Counted from the stretch's first letter, positions 1 through 9,346 are shown. The stretch: 64,000 nt of DNA from Bacillus sp. Marseille-P3661 (GCF_900240995.1 NZ_LT965953.1:2046183-2110182), one strand, 5' to 3'. Notes: a model not told the origin generated them from the sequence alone. Program-made: numbers and translations.

Positions 1-199
1 TAAAGGAAAAACCATTGAAAAGAAGACTAATTAAAAATACCAATCCTAAAATAATAAAATTGCTAATAACCGAAATAAAGTATCCACTATTATCCTGACT
101 TGTTGACATCCCCTTTTTTACAAATAGGTTACTACATGCAAATGATAAAGCACTTAAAAAAGAGAATAATATCCCCAATAGTAAAACACCACCCTTCAT
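1..199 (-). CDS. EamA/DMT-family transporter, N-terminal part (cut by window edge)
   Basis: An open frame runs from an ATG at 199 off the left edge of the window, giving 66 residues. The translation begins MKGGVLLLGILFSFLSALSF and continues with a short basic loop (NLFVKKGM), then a second hydrophobic stretch. Two membrane helices with a conserved-looking small loop at the start are typical of EamA drug/metabolite exporters, which pump metabolites or amino acids across the cytoplasmic membrane. No clear ribosome binding site precedes the ATG, so the start is uncertain. It lies beyond the terminator of the catabolic operon and may not belong to it. The family call rests on topology and local resemblance only. 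Confidence 0.55.
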   Translation of the reverse strand, partial: MKGGVLLLGILFSFLSALSFACSNLFVKKGMSTSQDNSGYFISVISNFIILGLVFLISLLFNGFSF

Positions 200-258
200 A
201 ACATTGTTATAAATTAACAATAGAATTACCAATATCCTTATTGTTCTACTTTTATTAA

Positions 259-289
259 CAAAAGGAAAACCAAGGAAATTATCCCTTGG
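259..289 (-). terminator. Terminator after the XdhC gene
   Basis: On the minus strand CCAAGG pairs with CCTTGG around a short loop and is followed by a T-rich run (TTTTCCTTTTG). It sits about 60 bases beyond the XdhC stop and probably ends the Mo-hydroxylase operon. Confidence 0.7.
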
Positions 290-350
290 CATCCACTAAT
301 TCTAAATCAATAAAAAGCACTATGCTTAAGAAAAAGCAATTGATATAAAC

Positions 351-1400
351 CTATACCAATAGCTTTCCCTTACTGCTTTTAACTGAAACTTTTGCATTCT
401 TCATTTGAATTAATTCTGCAGCTATACTAATGCCTATTTCCTCTGCACCTTCAGCATTTATTTCTAAACCAACCGGAGAACTAATCCAAGTAGGAACATT
501 CTCGTTAGCTAGCAATCTTTGAGTTCTTTTCTTCGGTCCCAAAATCCCCAAATAATATGGAGGATCATTAATAAAGTGTCTTAAAATATTCCGATCCCAA
601 TTGAAATTATGTGTCATAATAAGGACATAACTATTCTCTGGAACTTTGTTATGTTTAAGGTAGGAATCTGGATGATCAATAATTAAGGAATTTGCTTTAG
701 GGAAGTTTGATTTATTACAATAGTCACTTCTAGGATCGATAATATTGATGACAAAGTCGAGCTTACTTGCAACGTTTACAATAGGTTCTACATCCGGACC
801 TGCACCAAAGATATAGAGGTTTTCCTTAGGCTCGATTTTTTCTATTATCACTTCACCATAAAGTCGATCTTTACATAGCATTACATCTCCCTGCTGTATA
901 CCATTGAATTCATGTAAGTACTTTTTTAGATGATCGTCTACTGCATTACCATAATACTTACCTGTAGTTATATTTAACCCCATTACTATATTAAAATGTT
1001 CATCCAATACCTTTATAAGGAGCAGACTATCACCGTTCTTTAATTGTTCCTCCATTTCTACCAAATATAAATTGAAGTTACTTTGAACGCACTCTAGATA
1101 GATCGTCACTGCACCATTACAACCTGCACTTTGTCCCCAAGTCAAATCATCTTCGGAGCTCAAATCATAGGTGAGTACCTTAGAACCTTGGGATTGGATA
1201 ACTTCTAATGCGTGGTGGGATAAATCTTCCTCTAAACACCCAGCACTAATCGTACCAAATCGTTCACCATTTTCACTAAATAACATTTTGGCGCCTTCAT
1301 GACGGTATGCTGATCCTTTAATATGAATGATTGTAGCTAATGCATATCTATTGGTAGGATTACTATTTATAATATTCAGGTAATTTAAGATACTTCTCAT
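351..1400 (-). CDS. XdhC/CoxI-family molybdenum cofactor maturation protein
   Basis: The 349-residue protein has the XdhC/CoxI domain first (GSAYR at 29-33, SAGCLEED at 52-59, GQSAGCNG at 89-96) and a C-terminal Rossmann-like XdhC domain with GAGPD at 199-203. In characterised relatives XdhC binds molybdenum cofactor, promotes its sulfuration and delivers it to a hydroxylase of the xanthine dehydrogenase family. It is the last gene of the operon that encodes such an enzyme (6381-10245), which fits that role. A GGAGG site lies about ten bases before the ATG. The family is well supported; that its client is the hydroxylase in this operon is inferred from co-location. Confidence 0.88.
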   Translation of the reverse strand: MRSILNYLNIINSNPTNRYALATIIHIKGSAYRHEGAKMLFSENGERFGTISAGCLEEDLSHHALEVIQSQGSKVLTYDLSSEDDLTWGQSAGCNGAVTIYLECVQSNFNLYLVEMEEQLKNGDSLLLIKVLDEHFNIVMGLNITTGKYYGNAVDDHLKKYLHEFNGIQQGDVMLCKDRLYGEVIIEKIEPKENLYIFGAGPDVEPIVNVASKLDFVINIIDPRSDYCNKSNFPKANSLIIDHPDSYLKHNKVPENSYVLIMTHNFNWDRNILRHFINDPPYYLGILGPKKRTQRLLANENVPTWISSPVGLEINAEGAEEIGISIAAELIQMKNAKVSVKSSKGKLLV

Positions 1401-1427
1401 ATTCTATCAACCTCCGTCAACGAGAAT

Positions 1428-1883
1428 TTAACTAGCCTTACTTTGGGCAACTTTAACTTCCTTTGCTATTGCTTTAAAGAATTGACCTAAGATCATTTTG
1501 GCAACACCTGTCAACATCCTTTGACCAACTCCAGCAATTAGTCCAGATACTGTACCTTCTCCATTATATTCAACAACCGTGCCATCAGCAGTATCAACAA
1601 AGATTAAATGTGCAGTAGCATCTACAATGCCCGCTGCACCTTCCGCTTTAATTTTTAATGTCATGCGTTCAGGTTCTTGTTTTTCACTTAAGACTATCTC
1701 ACCATCATAATGTCCCTTAATAGCTGCAACTCCCATCTCTAACGAAGCCTTATAAAAACCTTCTTCTACCTCTATAAGTTCCTTACAACCAGGAGTGGCT
1801 TTTTTTAACGTTTCAGTCTCATTCATAACTTCCCAAACTATTTCTCGTGAAGCTTGAAAATCTGCTTTTCCTTGTAGTTTCAT
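1428..1883 (-). CDS. CoxG-like SRPBCC protein
   Basis: This 151-residue protein matches the CO-dehydrogenase subunit G family (SRPBCC fold). It has the N-terminal strand-helix pattern, TPGCKEL at 30-36 and a glycine-rich central section. CoxG proteins accompany molybdenum hydroxylases; in Oligotropha the homologue helps anchor the enzyme to the membrane. Here it lies between the alpha/beta hydrolase and XdhC genes in the same transcript, with AGGGAGG upstream. It has no membrane helix of its own, although the C-terminal section is rich in hydrophobic and basic residues. The family is clear; recruitment of the hydroxylase to the membrane is inference. Confidence 0.82.
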   Translation of the reverse strand: MKLQGKADFQASREIVWEVMNETETLKKATPGCKELIEVEEGFYKASLEMGVAAIKGHYDGEIVLSEKQEPERMTLKIKAEGAAGIVDATAHLIFVDTADGTVVEYNGEGTVSGLIAGVGQRMLTGVAKMILGQFFKAIAKEVKVAQSKAS

Positions 1884-1896
1884 AAGTAATTCCTCC

Positions 1897-2694
1897 CTAT
1901 ACTAAGTTTAAAAAACCGGTAATAAATTTATTGAATACCACGGGATTATCAACATTTGACAAGTGCATCCCATTTGGAACCGTCAACAAAAGTGCATTTG
2001 GTATCTGTTGCTGTATGGTTCGGGATAATTCTATGGGAGTTTTAAAATCTTCCTCGCCAATTAGAACTAATACTGGTACATTAATTTGACTTAGCTGCTC
2101 CTCATTGTTAGTTGAAAAACAAGCTCTAACTGACTCATAATAGTCATCAATATCCATATTGATTATTGCATCATTTAAATCTTGACGTATATCATTTGCT
2201 GTAGGTGAATTTGATAAAGTGTTATCCAAATATGTGGCCCCATATTGTTTCATCCCTTGTTCCTTTGCCACACCACCTGTAAGCTTTATTTTTGTTTCAA
2301 CCTGAGCTGGATCTATCTTCGCAAATGTATCGGCAAGGATAAGAGCAGCTACATATTGGGGGTATTTTATTGAAAAACCTATAGCTTGAACACCTCCCAT
2401 AGAAATTCCACAAATGACAACTTTTTTAAGCGAAAGAGTCTCACATAAGATTTTTATGTCCTCTATCCATATTTCTTCACTAATCCCTGTATTTGCAGTT
2501 GAGATTCCATGTCCTCTTGCATCAATTGTAACAACTCTAGGCGCAACATCTCTTAATGCTTCAATTTGGTATTTCCATAGTCTATGATCTACACCAAGAC
2601 TGTGTAAAAGAATAATAGCATCAAAGCTTTCATTTTCTTTATTACCTTCAAATACTTCGTAATAAATCTGCTCACCGTTACATTCTGCTATCAT
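1897..2694 (-). CDS. Alpha/beta hydrolase (enol-lactonase or C-C hydrolase-like)
   Basis: The 265-residue protein has the full alpha/beta-hydrolase signature: HSLG at 31-34 (oxyanion region), DARGHG near 59-64, the nucleophile elbow GISMGG with Ser98, an acid at Asp216 (GEEDFKTP) and a catalytic His244 (NGMHLSN). The overall pattern is closest to PcaD-like 3-oxoadipate enol-lactonases and aromatic ring-fission hydrolases, but single-domain members with these motifs have many substrates. It is flanked in one operon by the amidohydrolase and CoxG genes, so it probably acts on an intermediate of the same pathway. A GGAGGG site precedes the ATG. The exact reaction cannot be read from the sequence. 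Confidence 0.85.
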   Translation of the reverse strand: MIAECNGEQIYYEVFEGNKENESFDAIILLHSLGVDHRLWKYQIEALRDVAPRVVTIDARGHGISTANTGISEEIWIEDIKILCETLSLKKVVICGISMGGVQAIGFSIKYPQYVAALILADTFAKIDPAQVETKIKLTGGVAKEQGMKQYGATYLDNTLSNSPTANDIRQDLNDAIINMDIDDYYESVRACFSTNNEEQLSQINVPVLVLIGEEDFKTPIELSRTIQQQIPNALLLTVPNGMHLSNVDNPVVFNKFITGFLNLV

Positions 2695-2711
2695 TTTAAC
2701 CCTCCTGCATG

Positions 2712-3746
2712 TTAAACTGTTTCTTTAATTTCGATATTAAAGAGCTTTATTGCGTTCTCATATAATAGTGCCTGTTTGGTTGAGTCACTTAATTGCAATT
2801 CTTTCGCTTCAATTACATTTCTCGGTCTAGGATCGCGAATTGGGAATGGATCATCTGAACCTAACATGATTTTATCTTCATCTACCATACTCATTAAGAA
2901 CTTTAAAGCTTGAGGTTCAAACACTACTGTATCAAAATATAATTTTTTAAATCCTTCTGTCGGGTTATAAATATTTTCTTCTTTCAGTGCCATAAATTCA
3001 TAATTTCTTTGTAATCGACCTAAAATAAAAGGTAATGTACCACCACCATGTGAAACGACCAACTTTAGCCCTGGGAATCTTTGAGGTATACCAGAATAAA
3101 GTATTCTTGATAAAGCTACTGTCGTTTCATTAGGTCTAGCAACTGTATTTACCATTCCTAATGGTTTTGTTCTTGGATCTTCACCTGCAAAAACAGGATG
3201 TAGAAAGATTGGAACCTCAAGTTGAGAGGCTTTTTCCCAAAAAGGATCTAATGATGGGTGATCAAGATCAAGTGGCTCCTGCCCCTCTCCTAGGTCAATC
3301 CAACTGCCAATCATTGCTCCAAGATGTCCTTCCTTTATTGATTTCTCTAATTCTACTGCAGCCAGCTCTCCATCTTGTAGCGGCACTGTTGCAAGAGGTA
3401 AAAACAAATTCTCTCCTTCTTTATCAAGAGCCTCAATAAGAACTTCATTTAAAAACCGACTCCATTCGGCACCTTGATTTGGACTTAGATTATAGCCAAA
3501 TATATCTAGCCACCCAGCATTTATTTGTAAATCAATATTATTTTCTCGTAATGAATTCTTTCTGTTCGTTAAATTCATTAAATTAGGATGGACAGGCCTA
3601 GTCCATTTCCCGTCACCAACTTTAAATCGTACAGTTCCTTCTGGAATATCTTCAACTTGAACAAATGGAAAACGACTTTGATTTTCTTTCACCTTACTAA
3701 CTAATAGTTCTGGTAAATAATGCGCATGGATATCAATTGCTTTCAT
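2712..3746 (-). CDS. Amidohydrolase-2 family metal enzyme (ACMSD/decarboxylase-like)
   Basis: This 344-residue protein begins with the metal-binding HAH motif (His7, His9) and carries His183 (FLHPVF), His233 (SHGGG) and the active-site aspartate in GSDDP near 298. That arrangement is the amidohydrolase-2 (PF04909) family, which includes aminocarboxymuconate semialdehyde decarboxylase, gamma-resorcylate decarboxylase and related non-oxidative decarboxylases or hydratases of aromatic breakdown. It follows the ABC importer genes and precedes the alpha/beta hydrolase gene, with an AAGGAGAG site. The family is firm. Decarboxylation or hydrolysis of a ring-derived acid is plausible from context but unproven. 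Confidence 0.85.
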   Translation of the reverse strand: MKAIDIHAHYLPELLVSKVKENQSRFPFVQVEDIPEGTVRFKVGDGKWTRPVHPNLMNLTNRKNSLRENNIDLQINAGWLDIFGYNLSPNQGAEWSRFLNEVLIEALDKEGENLFLPLATVPLQDGELAAVELEKSIKEGHLGAMIGSWIDLGEGQEPLDLDHPSLDPFWEKASQLEVPIFLHPVFAGEDPRTKPLGMVNTVARPNETTVALSRILYSGIPQRFPGLKLVVSHGGGTLPFILGRLQRNYEFMALKEENIYNPTEGFKKLYFDTVVFEPQALKFLMSMVDEDKIMLGSDDPFPIRDPRPRNVIEAKELQLSDSTKQALLYENAIKLFNIEIKETV

Positions 3747-3760
3747 TTTTCTCTCTCCTT

Positions 3761-4501
3761 TTATGCGATATCTAATTCTTTTAAAATATCTTTCTTGACC
3801 TTTTCAATTGTTTTTATATCCAATTCTCTAGGAACTTGGATTTGTTCTGCTACATGTCCAGGCTTTCTAAATATTAGGATTCTATCCGCCATTTCAATTG
3901 CCTCACCAATTGAGTGTGTTATAAATATGCCTGTTTTATTATTCTCTCTCACTAAATCTACGAATTGTTTTCTTAATTTCATTGCTGTTATTTCATCTAA
4001 TGCGCTAAAAGATTCGTCACAAAGAATTATATTAGGGTCCATCGAAAATGCCCTTGCTATAGAAACCCTTTGTTTCATCCCACCCGATAATTCGTGGGGA
4101 TACTTATTTTCCCAACCAGACAATCCAAGTTTTTGTAACCATTCTCTCGCAATTTGAAGTCGATTCTCTTCTGGTATACCCTTCACCTCTAAGCCAATAG
4201 CCGCATTTTCTATTGCCGTTCTCCAAGGTAATAATCGGTCATTTTGGAATACGATACCTATTTTCCCCCTAAAATCTTCAAATGCTTTGTAAGGATCTAA
4301 TCCATCAACCAAAACATTTCCTTTGGTGGGCTGGGTTAAACCAACTAAAAGATTAAAAGCAGTTGATTTCCCACAACCTGTTTGACCAACTATCGCCACC
4401 ATTTCTCCAGTCTTAATCTTAAAATCCAAATCCAAAACACCAAAATTATTCGGTGAAAATTCTTTTGTAACTTTATCAAAAATAACTGAGTATTCCACCA
4501 T
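3761..4501 (-). CDS. ABC importer ATPase, SsuB/TauB type
   Basis: The 246-residue ATPase has Walker A GQTGCGKST (about 39-47), the Q-loop region VFQNDRLLPW, signature LSGGM (138-142), Walker B IILCDE (158-163) and the switch region FITHSIGEA. It matches the nitrate/sulfonate/taurine subgroup. An upstream in-frame codon would extend it by 11 residues into the permease gene, but the ATG at 4501 is preceded by AGGAGGG and lies 8 bases after the permease stop, so it is preferred. With the permease and binding protein upstream it forms a complete importer, probably bringing in the substrate of the enzymes in this operon. Confidence 0.9.
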   Translation of the reverse strand: MVEYSVIFDKVTKEFSPNNFGVLDLDFKIKTGEMVAIVGQTGCGKSTAFNLLVGLTQPTKGNVLVDGLDPYKAFEDFRGKIGIVFQNDRLLPWRTAIENAAIGLEVKGIPEENRLQIAREWLQKLGLSGWENKYPHELSGGMKQRVSIARAFSMDPNIILCDESFSALDEITAMKLRKQFVDLVRENNKTGIFITHSIGEAIEMADRILIFRKPGHVAEQIQVPRELDIKTIEKVKKDILKELDIA

Positions 4502-4509
4502 CTTCCCTC

Positions 4510-5265
4510 CTATCTTTCTGCCTTTGGCCGCCATGAAAGTAGTTTTTTCTCTGATTTCGCAAGCAGCATTTGGAAAATAATTACAAATACAACTAACACT
4601 AGTGTCCAGGCGATGGCCATTGACATATTAAAAAGACTTTGTGCTGATGACAATTGAAAACCCACACCTACTGTTGCCCCAACTAATTCAGCAACTATGG
4701 CCACCCGCGTGGAGTTTCCCAAGTTAACTTTCCACGCTGTAAATAAGTCCGGCGTAATCGAAGGAATGATTAGCATCTTAAATAACTGACTTTTCTTTGG
4801 TCTAAAAACGAGCAGCATTTCCCGCAAATCTTTTGAAATTGAATTATATGAATCATAGGCTTGGAATGCAAAATTTGGTAATGCCGTTATTAAAATGATA
4901 AAGAAGATTCTTAATTCTACTTGTTGAAACCAAATAACAGCAATTACAACCCATGATAAAGCCGGAACACCTTGTATAAAACTGAGTAAAGGTCGTATTG
5001 TATCATTAAGAGAATTGTTCATTCCCATCACAATACCTAAAAGAGAGCCAACTAGAAAAGCAAAAACAAGACCTAATAGAATTCTTCCAATAGTGGTCAA
5101 CGCATGAACAGTAATAGACCAATCCGTTATTATTCCAAAGAAATCCGCTCCTATCGCTTGGATAGGAGGGAACAAATAAGAAGGTGTGAATAGTGAAACT
5201 ATTTGCCAAATAACAATAAGAACTACTCCAGCTAACATTCCTTTGTAATTGAGACCTTTAACCAT
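4510..5265 (-). CDS. ABC importer permease, SsuC/TauC type
   Basis: This 251-residue membrane protein has about six hydrophobic segments and a cytoplasmic coupling-helix stretch, typical of BPD_transp_1 permeases of the sulfonate/taurine/nitrate group. A GAGGTG site precedes the ATG. It lies between the binding-protein and ATPase genes with short gaps, so the three subunits are almost certainly co-translated. It would form the membrane channel through which the lipoprotein-delivered substrate passes. Permease sequence does not reveal the substrate. Confidence 0.88.
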   Translation of the reverse strand: MVKGLNYKGMLAGVVLIVIWQIVSLFTPSYLFPPIQAIGADFFGIITDWSITVHALTTIGRILLGLVFAFLVGSLLGIVMGMNNSLNDTIRPLLSFIQGVPALSWVVIAVIWFQQVELRIFFIILITALPNFAFQAYDSYNSISKDLREMLLVFRPKKSQLFKMLIIPSITPDLFTAWKVNLGNSTRVAIVAELVGATVGVGFQLSSAQSLFNMSMAIAWTLVLVVFVIIFQMLLAKSEKKLLSWRPKAER

Positions 5266-5299
5266 TAAGCCACCTCTTTACCTGATTATTCATATCTAT

Positions 5300-6376
5300 T
5301 TACTTTAATTTTTCACTATAAATTACCGAATCATCTGGCATTTTCTCAAGGTAATTAATTTCTAAACCTGCTTTAAATACAGCTTTTATATCATCTTTTA
5401 AATCAATCGCAGGTTGTACATTTAACCCTAACAAGTCATTGTTTTCTATTAATTTTTGAATAATTTCTGCTTCTCCACCCGGTATGGTAGCCGCAATGAT
5501 TTCTGATGCTTCTTTGGAGTTTGCTTGAACCCAACTAGCTGCATCCGAAAAACTTTGATACAATTTTGGGATTAGTTCTTTATTTTCCTCCGCCCAATCT
5601 TGGTGGGCTGCGATTCCTAAATATGGAATGCTTGTTGCACCTGTATATTCCTCCCATTTTTCTAGACCGAAATCAACTTGGTGATATTTTTCAGGACTTT
5701 TATCCATTAAGATAGAATAAGCAGGTTCCCATAATTGAACTGCATCTGCTCGATCAGCCTCAGCATAGGTAACAAGTGCGGAAGTCTCAGCATTCAACAC
5801 ATTCATAGTGCTTACATCTGCATCAGATTTTTGTGCAAAATATTGGAACATAGCAAAATTCGTTGTACTCTTTGCAGCAGCCATATCTTTTCCTTCTAAG
5901 TCTTTTAATGTTGTTATACTTTCATCTGCAGTGATTACCGTTCCCCAAAAGTCAAATAAGTTAAAAAGATACGTAACTTTTACTCCGCGGTCCATTCGAA
6001 GCGCTTCCGATAAAAGGGCTGCACTTCCTCCTACCTTATATTGACCGCTTGCAAATTCTGAATTATAAGCACTTGGCGGTCTCTCAACAAACTTAACATC
6101 GATACCATTTTCAATATCGAATTGTTTTTCTTCAATAATTGGCGTTAAAAAAGCTCCAAGAGACGGCGGACTAAATGTAACCATTTCAATTTCTTGGACT
6201 CCTTCACTACCACTTTCCGAAGGTTCTGAATTTGAATCTGCCGAACCTGAACTACCAGAATTCGAACTTCCTGATTCAGAAACTGTACTTGAAGAACACG
6301 CTGTAGAGACAATTAACATCGCAATCATCAATAGAACAGTTGATAATTTTTTAATAGCGGGAATTTTCAGAACCAT
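5300..6376 (-). CDS. ABC importer substrate-binding lipoprotein (NMT1/SsuA-like)
   Basis: The chosen ATG at 6376 gives 358 residues. It begins MVLKIPAIKKLSTVLLMIAM, a lipoprotein signal with lipobox-like STAC, followed by a Ser/Gly/Glu-rich linker. The mature part has the NMT1/SsuA pattern, such as LGAFLTP early and AAAKSTTNFAMFQYF in the middle. An in-frame start 15 codons earlier would run into the Mo-subunit gene; the GGAGG inside the end of that gene supports 6376. Placing the binding protein straight after the catalytic subunits suggests the transporter feeds this enzyme, with an aromatic or heterocyclic acid as a plausible ligand. Confidence 0.87.
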   Translation of the reverse strand: MVLKIPAIKKLSTVLLMIAMLIVSTACSSSTVSESGSSNSGSSGSADSNSEPSESGSEGVQEIEMVTFSPPSLGAFLTPIIEEKQFDIENGIDVKFVERPPSAYNSEFASGQYKVGGSAALLSEALRMDRGVKVTYLFNLFDFWGTVITADESITTLKDLEGKDMAAAKSTTNFAMFQYFAQKSDADVSTMNVLNAETSALVTYAEADRADAVQLWEPAYSILMDKSPEKYHQVDFGLEKWEEYTGATSIPYLGIAAHQDWAEENKELIPKLYQSFSDAASWVQANSKEASEIIAATIPGGEAEIIQKLIENNDLLGLNVQPAIDLKDDIKAVFKAGLEINYLEKMPDDSVIYSEKLK

Positions 6377-6380
6377 TCTT

Positions 6381-8792
6381 TTATACAACCTCCTTAACTG
6401 AATTAATTTTAGATAAAACATCCATTGGTGTTACCGGAACACTCGTTATTTCAATATCATACGGAGCTAAAGCATCGTTAACTGCACCTATTATTGCTGC
6501 CGGAGCACTCATATACCCGCCTTCACCTACACCCTTTTGACCCATTGAAGTTAACGGAGACGGTGTACAATGTTTAACAATCTCTATGTGCGGTACCTCC
6601 ATAGTCGACGGTAATAAGTAGTCCATAAAGGTTTGTGAGATCATCTGCCCATTCTCGTCATATGAAAATTGTTCATATAAAGCAGCCCCAATACCATGCG
6701 CAACACCACCGACAACCATTCCTTTAACAATATCTGGGTTAATTACGGTTCCGCAGTCATCAGCAATATAATACTTTAGGAACTGAATCTTTCCTGTATC
6801 TCGGTCAATCTCAACAACCGGAATATGGGCTGAGAATGAATAACAAGGATACATCTGAACTTTACCATCTGGAGTTGGAAGCGTACCTCCAGTTGGTACT
6901 TCTAATACAAATTGCGCTTGAAGTCCTGGTTCCATATCTTCTGGCATTTTATGGTACGTAATATGAGCAATACGCACAATTTCATCCCATGTAAGTTGTT
7001 TATCCTCAGTATTCTTTACTTTTATTGTTGATCCATCCCAGTATAGATTTTCTTCAGACTCTTCTAAATTATGTGCTGCAATTTTCATCATTTTTGCTTT
7101 AATTTTTTTAGCTGCCCCAGAAGTAGCACCGCCAAGAACAATTGCCATACGACTTGCTACAGGTGATTGGGATGGTAAAGCTGATAGTGAGTCACTATAA
7201 ACTACTCTAATATCATCGCGATCAATATCAAACTCTTCTGCTAGGATCGTTGAAACCAATGTTTGATGCCCTTGACCTGAGGATGAGAACGCAATATTTG
7301 CTGTTACCTTTCCAGTATTATCAACCTTTACCTGACATCCCTCTGGGAATGTAGTCTTATCATTTTTGGGATTTAGCAATGGTTCAAACAAAGCGTTTCC
7401 ACCACCTGGTTCCATACATGTTCCAACACCAATCCCAATGATTCTACCTTTTTTACGTTCTTCTGCTTGCCATTTTAGTAATTCTTGATAGTTTGCTAGA
7501 TTTAATGCCTTTTGTAAAACAACCGGATAATTCCCACTATCATATGTAGTTCCACTTGGAATCTCATATGGAAATTCTTCGTGTTGAATGAAATTTTTCT
7601 CTCTTATTTCAACCGGAGACATCTTCAGTTTCTTAGCAACTTTATTCACTGCTAATTCAATTGCATAGTTTGTTGGTGATTGACCAAATCCTCTTACCGC
7701 TACCTGACCAGTCTTATTTGTTGTAACTGCAATACCCTCATACTCAACACTCTTAATTTTATAAGCTCCGACTATGGCTCCAATTGGTTTCCCCATTTGA
7801 AGTGGTGAACGACCAGGGTATGCACCTTCATCATCAATCGTTCTAATTTTCAAGCTCTTAATTTCTCCTTCTTTAGTAAAGGCTGCCTGAACATCAAAAA
7901 TTCGATCAGGACCATGCATATCGCTTCCCCTCATATTTTCAAGACGGTCTTCAATTAATTTTGTAGGTACACCATATTGGCGAGAGATATAAGCAACCAA
8001 TACAGAGTGCTTTATTCCTCTTTTTACACCATAACTGCCACCAACATCCACATCATAATGGACCCTTACATTATTTAACGGGATTTGAAGTGCTGCAGCA
8101 ATTTGTTCAGCGTACTGTGGCATTTGAATTGATGCCCATACATCCAAAATTTGACGGCCTTCATCCCATTTCGTAATAACCCCAAAGGTTTCAAGAGGAA
8201 CAGTTGAATTTCGGTTCCAACGGCATCTAAACTCAATACTATCAAATGACTCCGCAAAGTCTTTTTCAACGTCACCCCATACAAACTTTCTTTGCCACAT
8301 AACATTATTCGGGTGTTCTGGATGTACTGGTGGAGCATCTTCTTTCATCGCTTCTTCTGGATCCACTACAAAAGGTAATGGTTCATATTTAATTTTCACC
8401 AGTTCTGCAGCGTCTTCAGCAATGAATCTACTTTCTGCTAAGACAGCAACAACCCATTCACCTGCATACCTTGCATAATCGACGGCTAAAGGATACCACT
8501 TTACTCCAGGAATATCTAAATATTGTTTTAATGGCTGTACATGTTCCGCAAGCTCTTTCCCAGTAATAACTGCCGTAACACCTGGTAATTTTAATGCTTC
8601 ACTGGTATCGATTGAAACGATTTTTGCATGTGCATAGGGGCTTGTAATCAATCCTACATGTTGCATGCCCTCAACTTTAATATCTCCTACGTAAGTTCCT
8701 TGACCAAGAACAAATTTATAATCCTCTACTGGTGGATTCTTTTTTCCTATCCATTTAAATTCTCTTTGTGGGTTTACATCGCTTTTGACCAT
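6381..8792 (-). CDS. Molybdenum hydroxylase large (Mo-binding) subunit
   Basis: The 803-residue protein belongs to the xanthine dehydrogenase/CO dehydrogenase large-subunit family. The N-terminal a/b-hammerhead domain precedes two cofactor-binding halves. GGSYGVKRG near 251-259 and the C-terminal GVGEGG (754-759, catalytic Glu757) are visible. At 365-371 it has AVRGFGQ, the xanthine-dehydrogenase-style loop, and it lacks the cysteine loop (AYxCSFR) of true aerobic CO dehydrogenase. It should therefore hydroxylate an organic substrate, probably an aromatic heterocycle or aldehyde, with water as oxygen donor. The 2Fe-2S subunit gene stops just 2 bases upstream. The substrate is unknown. Confidence 0.93.
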   Translation of the reverse strand: MVKSDVNPQREFKWIGKKNPPVEDYKFVLGQGTYVGDIKVEGMQHVGLITSPYAHAKIVSIDTSEALKLPGVTAVITGKELAEHVQPLKQYLDIPGVKWYPLAVDYARYAGEWVVAVLAESRFIAEDAAELVKIKYEPLPFVVDPEEAMKEDAPPVHPEHPNNVMWQRKFVWGDVEKDFAESFDSIEFRCRWNRNSTVPLETFGVITKWDEGRQILDVWASIQMPQYAEQIAAALQIPLNNVRVHYDVDVGGSYGVKRGIKHSVLVAYISRQYGVPTKLIEDRLENMRGSDMHGPDRIFDVQAAFTKEGEIKSLKIRTIDDEGAYPGRSPLQMGKPIGAIVGAYKIKSVEYEGIAVTTNKTGQVAVRGFGQSPTNYAIELAVNKVAKKLKMSPVEIREKNFIQHEEFPYEIPSGTTYDSGNYPVVLQKALNLANYQELLKWQAEERKKGRIIGIGVGTCMEPGGGNALFEPLLNPKNDKTTFPEGCQVKVDNTGKVTANIAFSSSGQGHQTLVSTILAEEFDIDRDDIRVVYSDSLSALPSQSPVASRMAIVLGGATSGAAKKIKAKMMKIAAHNLEESEENLYWDGSTIKVKNTEDKQLTWDEIVRIAHITYHKMPEDMEPGLQAQFVLEVPTGGTLPTPDGKVQMYPCYSFSAHIPVVEIDRDTGKIQFLKYYIADDCGTVINPDIVKGMVVGGVAHGIGAALYEQFSYDENGQMISQTFMDYLLPSTMEVPHIEIVKHCTPSPLTSMGQKGVGEGGYMSAPAAIIGAVNDALAPYDIEITSVPVTPMDVLSKINSVKEVV

Positions 8793-8794
8793 TG

Positions 8795-9346
8795 TTACAC
8801 CTCCTCTTTCACAAGGTCACGATTTTTATCAGATGGACTATCTATTTCTAATGAAGATTTTCTATTTAATTCTGCTGCTAGTTTTACAGAGTCCACAATT
8901 TGAACATAACCCGTGCAACGACAAATGTTTCCAGAAAGTGCTTCTCTGATCTCCTGTTCATTTGGTTCAGGATTCTCTTCCAATAATGCCTGTGAAGTAA
9001 GCAACATTCCCGGTGTACAAAATCCACATTGTAGTCCATGACATTCCCAGAATGCTTTTTGAACATTGGAGAGTTCTTGTTTGCCAGTCTCCATATTTCG
9101 GCAAGAAAGCCCTTCCACTGTTTTCAACTTCTGGCCATCAGCCTGAACTGCGAGCATTGTACAAGAACGGATAGGTTTACCATCTAATAAAACAGTACAC
9201 GCTCCACAAACACCATGCTCACATCCTAAATGAGTACCTGTTAAATTTAAATCTTCTCTTAAAAAATCAGCCAAGTGCATTCGACAATCAACTTCACTAT
9301 TGTATTCTTTTCCGTTAATCTCAACGTGTATATAGTGTTTACTCAT
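8795..9346 (-). CDS. Molybdenum hydroxylase 2Fe-2S subunit
   Basis: The 183-residue protein carries both iron-sulfur clusters of this enzyme class. Cys42, Cys47, Cys50 and Cys62 (GCEHGVCGACT ... RSC) form the plant-ferredoxin-type cluster, and Cys107, Cys110, Cys142 and Cys144 (CGFCTPG ... ICRC) form the second. It passes electrons from the Mo centre to the FAD subunit. Its ATG overlaps the stop of the FAD-subunit gene by four bases, indicating translational coupling. After residue 160 there is a charged tail of about 20 residues beyond the usual core. Confidence 0.95.
   Translation of the reverse strand: MSKHYIHVEINGKEYNSEVDCRMHLADFLREDLNLTGTHLGCEHGVCGACTVLLDGKPIRSCTMLAVQADGQKLKTVEGLSCRNMETGKQELSNVQKAFWECHGLQCGFCTPGMLLTSQALLEENPEPNEQEIREALSGNICRCTGYVQIVDSVKLAAELNRKSSLEIDSPSDKNRDLVKEEV

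Noticed and set aside
3161..3439. Plus-strand frame of 92 codons inside the amidohydrolase gene
   Set aside because: It is a shadow of the strongly supported minus-strand gene, with a biased composition and no ribosome site.
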